Below are positions 43,896 to 54,810 of a stretch of 64,000 nt of DNA, in pieces. A program made the translations under genes and the position numbers. The DNA is taken from assembly GCF_000003815.2 (NCBI RefSeq), contig NC_049993.1:6178183-6242182 (forward strand). Reading direction: 5' to 3'. Below the pieces are notes generated by a model. It was not told where the DNA came from and did not search any database. It saw only the letters and a program-made list of their open reading frames with translations. Within the stretch, counting starts at the first letter, position 1. Each line of letters opens with the position of its first letter. This stretch comes from Branchiostoma floridae (lineage: Eukaryota; Chordata; Leptocardii; Amphioxiformes; Branchiostomatidae).

Positions 43896-44559
43896 CTGTT
43901 CCTTTCTTTGTATGAGCATGTAAAATAGAAAGGGCATTATATCCTTGGTAACGTTATATGGTAAGGTCACACTGACTCGAATTTGCTGACATCCTCTGTT
44001 CACCCCAAAATCTATGCGAGCGCAATTGTCATAAAAACAAAGGTATCTATGATCAGAAGGCCGAATTCAAGTGGATAAATTATGATTATACCTTGTACTT
44101 TCTTTTTATCAGATTCAGATGACAGTTTCCTCACATAACATTATCGTTATTGGCCATTTTGCTTCAAAATCAGTCTATTGGTATTGGCCTGTATTCGTGT
44201 ATACAACCGACACTTGTTGGAAATGTGAATATGATACAGGTGCTACTCTATTGCATAAAAAAAAACTTTTGTTGTGTCGCCTTCATTACGTGATCCTGTT
44301 TTGGCAATACTAGTTCAGAACTGTTCTTCTTTTATTATAGTGTGTTTTCAAATCATATGTTAGACCTTTGCAAATTTAGTTATGCACAGAAGTCCACTCC
44401 AGTCTTAATGGATGACAAATTTCAGACAACACCCATATACATTGCCCATTCTCGTACGAACCAGGCGGGGTTCTATGACGCGGGTTCCTCTCTGCATATA
44501 GAAGAATGGACGCCAACCCTAAACTTGTGCGAAGTTAAAGATCACGATGGTCACAAAAA

Positions 44560-44897
44560 TGCTTTCAGCCTGTGCAAAGTCTTGCTCTTTCAGTTCCAGC
44601 CCCAAACGGCTCCCCCGGCGTTCACTAGTAACTCATACATCTTGTAACATTTTGAAAGGTAAATTGGATCCATATACACACAGAGAAAAAGACCATCGTA
44701 TTTATTCAACGTCTTGCTGTTAAACAAACTAACTTATGCGCAAAGTATTGCTCTTTCAGCCCAAATGGCTCCCCTGGCGCCCACAAGTAACGCATACACC
44801 TTGCAGCATTTTGAAAGGGAAAATTTGATTCGTTTACAGACAGACAACAAACAGAGAAAACGACCATCGTATTCATTCAACGTCTTCCTATTTAATA
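44560..44897. repeat. Tandem duplication, two copies of about 165 bp
   Basis: GCAAAGTCTTGCTCTTTCAG, GGCTCCCCCGGCG and GACCATCGTATTTATTCAAC in the first copy reappear as GCAAAGTATTGCTCTTTCAG, GGCTCCCCTGGCG and GACCATCGTATTCATTCAAC in the second. A 101-codon open frame covers the first copy but has no recognisable family. Confidence 0.65.
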
Positions 44898-45849
44898 GAT
44901 ATACATGAAATTTGGATGTGGTACCCCTTCAGAACTTGATGATTTTAAGGCATGTTCACCCGACCACATCTATTGGTAAATTCTAAGGCAAATGTGACAT
45001 TTGTGACAATGTATCTTGTGGTTTTGTTTGTGAAACATTCTAGATATTGTCATTCTTGATTTCAAAACGTCACATTGTACGAAACGAAGTCAAATAAGCT
45101 TCAAAAATACAAACCCCCTTGGGAGCCTTTCGTGATTTCCCCATTCCCGAAAAGACGCAAATTTGGCAATTTGACGGTCGTCTTAGACACGTTTCTGACC
45201 GCGGCCGGGAGCGGTACTGCAGATTGGGCTCTAATAGGGTATGTAGTCCCGTTTTTTTAACAACAAAAAGATACAACAGATTAGGCTTATGACGAGTGAA
45301 ATCTTCCCGAAATAGGTCCTGATATCTTGGAATACATCTAGAATGACTTTTAAGACGCTAGTTGGCATAGAAAGGATCGTTTTTAGGCACAGCGCGAGTA
45401 GCTCATGAAACTCCAAGTCCGCCCGTCGAAGCGCCACCTACATTCATGTATGCATCATGTATTTACGTAATGAGCAGGTTAAGAATATATATGAACTTCG
45501 TCCGTTTTCCTTGAACAACTTTTTCCTTATACCCAACATTTCATCTGCTTAAATAGGGTGAGGGGACTGTCAGGACATCCCGGTCGTCACCCAAAAACAT
45601 AGACCCTTACATCTGTTTGGAAACGTTTCCGATTTCCCATGACTGTCACATTACCTTGGCCTTTTTCGTCTTTATAGAACTTATTCCTCTATTCCATTCT
45701 ATTCTATTCCTCTATTCTATGCTTGTCTTGATAGTAATGGCATATCTTTGTACATGCTAAGTTTAACAACTTAGATTTAGCCACCGTAATTGGCAAATTA
45801 CTATTTTTTCAGGCGCGAAAGAGGGTGTGAATGCCCTTTGCGTTAAGAG

Positions 45850-46232
45850 CTAAAATTCACGGTTAATCGTAACCAACCCGCTCTAATTCAACGTTAAGCG
45901 TTATCAGTATATTGTTTGTAACACGTTATTGGGTGTTTTAATTCTACGTAACACGTTGTTATCCTGAATTCATCGTGAGAAATTCTTCGTGACGAGTTGA
46001 CCTGAATAGGCAACGTAAGGTGACGAATACACTGGGTTCAAAAGGACGTTATTGTCACTGGCTCCAAGCCTCATAAATCAACAGTTTTGAAGCAAAAGTT
46101 GCGCCGCCAAATGTAGGAGATTGAGTCCTACAGAATGCGTTTGGAAGCTTCAAAATTTACCGTTATGCGTTGTTGGTCTTCCTGAATTCATTAACCGTTA
46201 CCCATACTCCTAAATTTACTGTTAAGCGTTGC
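45850..46232. repeat. Degenerate repeat of an 'AATT(C/T)ACGTTAAGCGTT' word
   Basis: Variants such as AATTCAACGTTAAGCGTTAT, AATTCTACGTAACACGTTGTT, AATTTACCGTTATGCGTTGTT and AATTTACTGTTAAGCGTTGC are spread over 380 bp, often preceded by CCTGAATTCAT. The array is diverged and irregular. Confidence 0.5.
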
Positions 46233-46359
46233 CGGCATCTCTCCATGCAGACCCTCACTAAAAGTATCTTGCAAAGCTAATCTTCCCACCATTTCTATTT
46301 GTGACAAACTGGTTCAAAATTCAAACACAAAACAGACAACAGCAGACTAGCTCAGTTTC

Positions 46360-47225
46360 TGTATTCGTTAAGTTTTTTTATTCAACTTCCACATGTGTGT
46401 TACTGAATCTGTATAATTATGTCAACATTCAAACAAAAAGACAAAAAAACAAAGGATTCACCAACTTTATACATAATATAATATGTATCTGTAACAGATA
46501 GCTGATTCTTTACTTTTATCTAGAGTCAGATGATGACAGTCATGAAAACATCATCATCATGATAACTGGTAAACATAAGTTTAAAAATAAATGGTTTCTC
46601 TTTCTTCCTTTCTTTCTGTCTCTTCAAAACATAGACAGTCTTTGTTCTTAATACATGCCTGCATGGAGGCTATATGAGCAGGTAACCTCCTTAATGCTAG
46701 TACCCGCTAGGCATTTTATAGTCAGTTGGAAAGGAGATGACTAGAGATGCAATTACTGTTGGGCATACCATTGACATACATATATCAACTGTGCAACCAA
46801 ACTATTCAACCAGTCCTGAATCGGTAATCTCAATTGGATGATATTAATTACAAAGAAGTGAAAAGACAGTGAACTCAAGATTTCTGCACCTATTCTAGCT
46901 CAAATGTCTTACTTGTTTCTGACAAGTACTTAGCTGTGTAGGACAAACATGTCAAAAAAGGTACATGTATTTCCAACCTATCAATCTTCAAACTACTTTC
47001 TGATTGAATCATAAAACATACATAAGAACAAAAGACCAGACTTCCAGAGGAGCACCAAATGTTATTTTCTGTTCCCTGAATGTGAACTGTTGCTGACAGT
47101 GGCAGAATGTGTCCCTTATTCTATGAAAGCCAGTCTTTTGGTTCCATCTTCTCAACGTAAGGAAGAACTTGTGCCTAAACTCCATGCTTAAGACACTTTA
47201 AAGACACCCCAAAGCTCCTCCCGGT
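46360..47225 (-). other. KAT14: KAT14 3' UTR (probable extent)
   Basis: Downstream of the KAT14 stop the sequence is AT-rich with no exon. TTTATT (AATAAA on the minus strand) at about 46377-46382 is a plausible poly(A) signal, which would give an 850-nt 3' UTR. The end is not certain. Confidence 0.4.
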
Positions 47226-50091
47226 TCATCTCCTCAGCCTGAGGAAGAAGGCGTGTTTGCACTCCGTGCTGTCCTCGGGGTAGTACTTGTCATAGAAGTC
47301 AAGGGCAAACTCCTCGACCTTGAAGCCAAACTTCTGGTACAGCATCATGGCGGGGTTAGTGGCGGAGACGTGCAAGGTCACGTCCTTCCCCATACAGGTC
47401 TGCAAGGTCAAGGACAAAAGTCATTTTATTTTAATGTTTGACAAGGATCAGGAAAGAAGCATCTAAATGGTAGATACCAACTAATTACATCACGGCCATT
47501 GTCAAAAATCTAGGATTTGTATAAAATTCTGAAAATCCAAACCATTTCCCATTTGCTCCATTGTAAATAGAATGGCATAATTGCATCATCCATTATGGCA
47601 TAAATCGGACATTGGAGTAAAATATCGCCAGGTCACATTGCATGCTGACCCAGAAATACATGTTTGTGATAGAAAACAATCTTTTACATGTACTTGTAAG
47701 TCCCACAACTCAATAAATAGAACCTTGTACAAAATAAAGTATGATAATAAACACTACCCAAAATGATGGGAGATTAAGACAAAAAAAGACAGAGCTTGAT
47801 CTACAAAAATTTCTTGTAAAGATTAGACCTCGTCATTGTCGTGTGTAATGAAATTAATATGTAATTTACTTGCTGTAGCCTAACCTGTATGAGGTGGTAC
47901 ATCATGTGTCTAACCTGTATGAGGTGGTACATCAGGTGTCTAACCTGTATGAGGTGGTACATCATGTGTCTAACCTGTATGAGGTGGTACATCATGTGTC
48001 TAACCTGTATGAGGTGGTACATCATGTGCCTAACCTGTATGAGGTGGTACATCATGTGTCTAACCTGTACGAGGTGGTACATCATGTGTCTAACCTGTAT
48101 GAGGTGGTACATCATGTGTCTAACCTGTACGAGGTGGTACATCATGTGTCTAACCTGTATGAGATGGTACATCATGAAGGTTCCGATTCCCGCCTGTCTC
48201 CACTCCGGGTGGACCAGAACAAACGACACGTATGCCTCGTTGATTTTGACGTCGGGTACGAGGAAGGAGAAGCCAATCACCACCTGCCTGCAGTAGAGAA
48301 AAAGTTGAAACATGAAACCTCTGCTGTGTTGAAGATAAGATGTCTTATATTTGTTTGTTTATTTGTTTGTTTATCAAACTTAACCATCACAATGGAGGAG
48401 GAGTCAGAACAGGTGATTTTTCACCTCTGCATGTTGCCTCCCCTTCAAATTTCTACTCCACTACTGGCTGAAATAGAGTTTATGTCTACTAGGAAGGCTA
48501 CAAGTCTGGGTAGTAAAGAACGTTCTTAGATCGCGACAGTTTCACGTCCACACCTGCGGGCGAGCACGGTTGTTCGACGTCGAATAGCGACGTTTGCGCT
48601 CGTTCCGTAGGTGTGGCGTTCGAACGCGTTTGCACACTTGAATAAAGTGGAGTTGAGTATAAGCATTCAAAGCGGCTGGTCGTGTCTTCTTTTGTTGTCC
48701 GTCTGTCGAGCTCTCAACCCTCCTAAACCCGCTGCAATGGACCACCATCCTACATTCCCTACATTTATTCCCTACAGTTTATTTCCTGGGATGTCCCTGT
48801 AGCTCAACGGGTATCAACCTAATAGTTGAGCCCCTTGTTCAAATCTGTCAGTTTCTGGGAGAGCTCAGTTCAAATCTAGGGATGAGCATCTCTGTGACGG
48901 CTGCATCTGTCTTTCTGAAGGTGTTAAGTTCGAGGAGGCGCCTCAAGTACATAAAAGGGGAAGGGCTACCAACTCTCCATGTAAAAATATACCCTGCTAC
49001 AACAACAGCAAGGAAACATGCTCACCTACCGGGTATGTACCACTAGGCAATACAAGGTTTACAACAACAACAGCTTCGAAGGATTGCTTAGATTCATAAT
49101 GTACTTACTTGTACAGCACCACCACACTGAAGTCTGGGTACTGCAGGCATTCAGACACTGAGAGGGAAAACAGATCAAAGTACATCGGATGTTGACAGCA
49201 AGTAATGATTAGAATAAGGCCATACAAAATGAATCAACAAAGTGACAAAGCTATTGATGACGGCAAAAATTAGCAGCAACAACAGCATTCAAAGTTTTGA
49301 CTTGGGGAGGAAAAATGGCCTTATGAACGTATGATGTGAGCACTATGTAATATCATAATAGTTTAACCATTATAAGGTTTACTGGCAGTCTTGCAGGTGA
49401 TATAAGCTATTGTAGTAGTACATTGTAGTTTGAGCCACTCACAGTCGATGCCAGGCCAGAAGTACTGTCTGCACAGGGCGTTGACTGTTGGGATGTGCTG
49501 TGGACGGACGTAGCAGTAGTCTATGGGTGCGGGAGGGGGAGCTATCCACGTGGGGTCATTCCTGTAAGGACCAAAAAGAGACAAGAGATAACATTTGTAG
49601 ATTAAAAGTGGTCCTGAGGACAGAGAAAAAAAGCATGATGTTATAGATGCTTCATCAATAGTTATTATGATTGCATTTGCTTTATAATTATACATCACAG
49701 AAAACACACTTAACATTTGAGCAAAGTAATCCTGATAAACCAAGGACCACTACTCTTTTCAATAAGTGCGGTGGGTTCCTGAACATGCTTGAGGTGTGGC
49801 TCTCCTCAAACACCTCCATTTAACGTCCTATTAGGGGGACCGTCCTAACTGCACCTAGGTACTCATTTTCACCTGAGTGAAGCAAGGAAAGCCGTGTTAA
49901 GTGCCTTTCCCAAGGATACAAGATCAGTGGCACATCAATGGATTTGAACCCAGAACAAACATTTGACCATATGATTTCATAAATATTTAGAATGAAAGCT
50001 GTACCTGTGTGGATAGGCCTGTATCTCCATGAGAAGTTTGAGTTTGAGTGGTCTGCTCTCATAGTCACGCCTGATGTAGGGTTTCAGTACT
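47226..50091 (-). CDS. KAT14: KAT14 exons 13-17: GNAT acetyltransferase domain
   Basis: Exon 13 gives VLKPYIRRDYESRPLKLKLL, exon 14 DYCYVRPQHIPTVNALC and YFWPGID, exon 15 LSECLQYPDFSVVVLYK, exon 16 KINEAYVSFVLVHPEWRQAG then IGTFMMYHLIQ, exon 17 CMGKDVTLHVSATNPAMMLY and QKFGF, closing KHAFFLRLRR and TGA. The Q/R-x-x-G-x-G/A acetyl-CoA loop is present as RQAGIGT (residues 669-675) and the NPAMxLYQKFGF stretch is the usual last strand-helix of the fold. These exons match human KAT14 nearly residue for residue in places, so they are under strong constraint although two neighbouring introns are full of minisatellites. Confidence 0.95.
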
Positions 50092-53000
50092 CTGTTGGAA
50101 CAGAATCATACATGTCAAGAGCGAGAAAACCAGACATAAAAAAATGTAGTTTCACTACAACACATGCCTACAATATAATGTAACCCGTGATTCTTCTGAT
50201 TTGTCACTATTATAATAATGGGCCCCCTCCCCACTCACCTGGCAGTGCAAGTAAGGACAGATGATACTCTGTAACCCTGTGATCTTTTAGCCTGGTATCC
50301 AGCTGTGTTGTTAGCCTGGTATACAGCCGTATGATGCAAAAGACTCGGGAGCTATAATAATATTATAGCTCCCGAGTCTTTTGCATTTGAAGAGAGGACA
50401 GATGAGACTCAGGAGCTATAAAACATGGCTGGATACCAGGCTACTTATTCTTCTTATTTTGTCACTAAAAATGCACCCCCCTCCCCTCTCACCTGGCAGT
50501 GGAAGGACTGATGATACTCTGCAGCCCTGTCTGTTCCCTACTCACCTGGCAGTGTAAGGACTGATGATGCTCTGCAGCCCTGTCTGTTCCCTACTCACCT
50601 GGCAGTGTAAGGACTGATGAAACTCTGCAGCCCTGTCTGTTCCCTACTCACCTGGCAGTGTAAGGACTGATGAAACTCTGCAGCCCTGTCTGTTCCCTAC
50701 TCACCTGGCAGTGTAAGGACTGATGATACTCTGCAGCCCTGTCTGTTCCCTACTCACCTGGCAGTGTAAGGACTGATGATACTCTGCAGCCCTGTCTGTT
50801 CCCTACTCACCTGGCAGTGTAAGGACTGATAATACTCTGCAGCCCTGTCTGTTCCCTACTCACCTGGCAGTGTAAGGACTGATGATACTCTGCAGCCCTG
50901 TCTGTTCCCTACTCACCTGGCAGTGTAAGGACTGATGAAACTCTGCAGCCCTGTCTGTTCCCTACTCACCTGGCAGTGTAAGGACTGATGAAACTCTGCA
51001 GCCCTGTCTGTTCCCTACTCACCTGGCAGTGTAAGGACTGATGATACTCTGCAGCCCTGTCTGTTCCCTACTCACCTGGCAGTGGAAGGACTGATGATAC
51101 TCTGCAGCCCTGTCTGTTCCCTACTCACCTGGCAGTGTAAGGACTGATAATACTCTGCAGCCCTGTCTGTTCCCTACTCACCTGGCAGTGTAAGGACTGA
51201 TGATGCTCTGCAGCCCTGTCTGTTCCCTACTCACCTGGCAGTGTAAGGACTGATGATGCTCTGCAGCCCTGTCTGTTCCCTACTCACCTGGCAGTGTAAG
51301 AACTGATAATACTCTGCAGCCCTGTCTGTTCCCTACTCACCTGGCAGTGTAAGGACTGATAATACTCTGCAGCCCTGTCTGTTCCCTACTCACCTGGCAG
51401 TGTAAGGACTGATAATACTCTGCAGCCCTGTCTGTTCCCTACTCACCTGGCAGTGTAAGGACTGATGATGCTCTGCAGCCCTGTCTGTTCCCTACTCACC
51501 TAGCAGTGTAAGGACTGATGATACTCTGCAGCCCTGTCTGTTCCCTACTCACCTGGCAGTGTAAGGACTGATGATGCTCTGCAGCCCTGTCTGTTCCCTA
51601 CTCACCTAGCAGTGTAAGGACTGATGATACTCTGCAGCCCTGTCTGTTCCCTACTCACCTGGCAGTGTAAGGACTGATGATACTCTGCAGCCCTGTCTGT
51701 TCCCTACTCACCTGGCAGTGTAAGGACTGATGATGCTGCAGCCCTGTCTGTTCCCTACTCACCTGGCAGTGTAAGGACTGATGATGCTCTGCAGCCCTGT
51801 CTGTTCCCTACTCACCTGGCAGTGTAAGGACTGATGATACTCTGCAGCCCTGTCTGTTCCCTACTCACCTGGCAGTGTAAGGACTGATGATACTCTGCAG
51901 CNNNNNNNNNNNNNNNNNNNNNNNNNNNNNNNNNNNNNNNNNNNNNNNNNNNNNNNNNNNNNNNNNNNNNNNNNNNNNNNNNNNNNNNNNNNNNNNNNNN
52001 NCAGTGTAAGGACTGATGATGCTCTGCAGCCCTGTCTGTTCCCTACTCACCTGGCAGTGTAAGGACTGATGATGCTCTGCAGCCCTGTCTGTTCCCTACT
52101 CACCTGGCAGTGTAAGAACTGATAATACTCTGCAGCCCTGTCTGTTCCCTACTCACCTGGCAGTGTAAGGACTGATAATACTCTGCAGCCCTGTCTGTTC
52201 CCTACTCACCTGGCAGTGTAAGGACTGATAATACTCTGCAGCCCTGTCTGTTCCCTACTCACCTGGCAGTGTAAGGACTGATGATGCTCTGCAGCCCTGT
52301 CTGTTCCCTACTCACCTAGCAGTGTAAGGACTGATGATACTCTGCAGCCCTGTCTGTTCCCTACTCACCTGGCAGTGTAAGGACTGATGATGCTCTGCAG
52401 CCCTGTCTGTTCCCTACTCACCTAGCAGTGTAAGGACTGATGATACTCTGCAGCCCTGTCTGTTCCCTACTCACCTGGCAGTGTAAGGACTGATGATACT
52501 CTGCAGCCCTGTCTGTTCCCTACTCACCTGGCAGTGTAAGGACTGATGATGCTGCAGCCCTGTCTGTTCCCTACTCACCTGGCAGTGTAAGGACTGATGA
52601 TGCTCTGCAGCCCTGTCTGTTCCCTACTCACCTGGCAGTGTAAGGACTGATGATACTCTGCAGCCCTGTCTGTTCCCTACTCACCTGGCAGTGTAAGGAC
52701 TGATGATACTCTGCAGCCCTGTCTGTTCCCTACTCACCTGGCAGTGTAAGGACTGATGATGCTCTGCAGCCCTGTCTGTTCCCTACTCACCTGGCAGTGT
52801 AAGGACTGATGATACTCTGCAGCCCTGTCTGTTCCCTACTCACCTGGCAGTGTAAGGACTGATGATACTCTGCAGCCCTGTCTGTTCGTCCGTCCCCACC
52901 AGCCTGTTCAGGAAGGTGCGTGGCTGCTGCCCCTGTGCCTTCACCGTGTGCGCCCGGCTCTGGAACCGGTCCAGGATGCGGAAGTCGCCGGCCGACCTTG

Positions 53001-54737
53001 AGACGAGCCCCTGCAGCCTGGACGGACTGAAGGGTTCCGGCCAAGCGTTGTCGGTCGCGGTTGCTGTCCCCGTTGCCTCTTGGATACTCGCTGCCACCGC
53101 AGCGTCAATGTCAAACAGGGGCAGTCCTCTCTCTCTCTTCATCTGTTGTGGAGTGAGGGAGTGTTTTATATCACTGGAACAGTCAAATGTTCTGACTTCC
53201 AGCAATCATATATGTACAGGGGAGATGGAAATATGCTGGTTGGGCCAGAAAAAGATTCAGTTAACAGATACAAAATGAACCTATCGTTGGATAAATTCAA
53301 CTTCTCCTTGCTTTTCTGTTATAGTGGACATAAAAGAACAGCTATGTTTTATGATCAATGGCTTGTCTAGTTCCATTAGGAATATGATTTTTTCTACAGT
53401 ATGAAATAAGGAAAATGGTTTTGTATAACCTTATACAGTTCATTTCTCTCTATGGTATACCATCTACACTCTACTACAAATTGACATTCATCCTCTATTT
53501 TATTTAAATTACAATATTTGCATAGTCTTTGTTCCAGAGGGGTGCATATTAAGACAAGCGGTTGTACACCCACCTGCCTGACCAGCAGCTTCCTGCGCAG
53601 CCGACGCGCCTGCGGAATGCTGTCCACTGCCGTCAGGTGCGCATTCAGGTGGCGCAGCAGCTGCCTCTCCTCATACAGGCTCATGGTGACGTACCTGGGA
53701 ACATTCAGTTGTTTGTTTATTTGTTTGTTTATTTGCATGAGACAAAATGTCTGAGTTTATTTCAAATATGGAAGTTGGACTTACACAAATATCTAAGTCT
53801 TGGAACATTTCCTTTGAAATTGAAAATTGACAACAAAAAATAATGCAGCAAATCAAGTTAAAGTATCACTTAAGCAACAAATTTGTGTTGCTTCCAGCAC
53901 GGTAAGATTTAGAATATAGAAAGAATATAGATAGATTTAATTTTATTTCCTTCATTTGTATCCATATCTATTGTATTACGTTTATGTTGGTATGGTGGCC
54001 TTGAATAGGAGACCTTTATAAGGAACACCAGTTCCACTGTGATGGAAAAGCTTAAGTAAAGGAAGAAAGAAAGAAACACATTAAGGAAATTGTACTTTGG
54101 TTTCTTGGGTTCCTCTGTTTCCTCCTCTTCCTCCTTCCCTTTCCGCACTGCACCTTTCTCTTCTTCAGCATCATCTACCTTCTCTACTACCTCTTCCTTC
54201 ACTTTGTGTTCTTCCTCTCCCTCACTCTCCCCTTCCTCACTTCCCTCTGTGGACGTTCTCTTCTCCTGTTTGTCCCCCTCCTGGGGGGTGGTAGGAGGGG
54301 GGGTGGGGCAGCTGAAGAGGTTGGAGGGGGGGAGCTCCATGCCAGGGTCGAGCTCCAGGTCTGCGTCATCACTCAGTATCGCTTCAGGAAGGGTTTCTGG
54401 GAAAAACAGTAACACAGTAACCAGAACGGCACACAATTCTTTTGTGACTACTGTAAATTCATTTACTCTTGAGGTGGTTTCATTTTGTGGTAGGACGGAA
54501 ATGGAGCTTTTTGCAGTGTTTTGAATTTGTTAACGTTTGTGAATACATTCAAAACACATATTTGCAGTGTACCACAGAAACAGCGAAAATAAAACCCAAG
54601 AGAAAGTTTGCCAGCATATGTTTTACTTTATACCAACACATAAATGCTTCTGTTTCCCTGAATGACCAAAAGTTTGCACTTTCACAGAGCTGTATTGTCT
54701 TTGCCAATGAAGTTATATTTTGGGCATGTTTGTCTCT

Positions 54738-54810
<73 letters not shown>

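Larger units (their letters stand above)
35751..47225. other. Intergenic region between convergent DOT1L and KAT14
   Basis: No recognisable protein-coding gene. From left to right: possible longer DOT1L 3' UTR (to about 36.7 kb), a hAT-like element (36707-37044), a GC-rich patch and possible two-exon transcript (37.65-39.35 kb), a 166-bp tandem repeat (38.47-39.1 kb), unique AT-rich DNA (39.6-41.8 kb), an interspersed repeat (41.8-42.1 kb), a poly(A)-like site (42.86 kb), short local repeats (43.2-43.9, 44.56-44.9, 45.85-46.23 kb) and the KAT14 3' UTR. Confidence 0.55.

Noticed and set aside
44342..44647. 101-codon plus-strand open frame as a gene
   Set aside because: Covers half of a tandem duplication whose second copy is not open in the same way; no family recognised.
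47801..48313. 170-codon minus-strand open frame with MYHLIQVRH repeats as a separate repeat-protein gene
   Set aside because: It is KAT14 exon 16 read into the 30-bp intronic array. The true exon ends at the first donor (48155), because exon 17 then continues the family sequence exactly.
47889..48529. Plus-strand open frames through the 30-bp array
   Set aside because: Antisense shadows of an in-frame repeat; no start context, family or splice support.
50485..52887. Regular 53-bp array as a possible CRISPR array
   Set aside because: There are no variable spacers: the whole 53 bp repeats. The unit is the end of KAT14 exon 12 plus its donor, and the host is a eukaryote.
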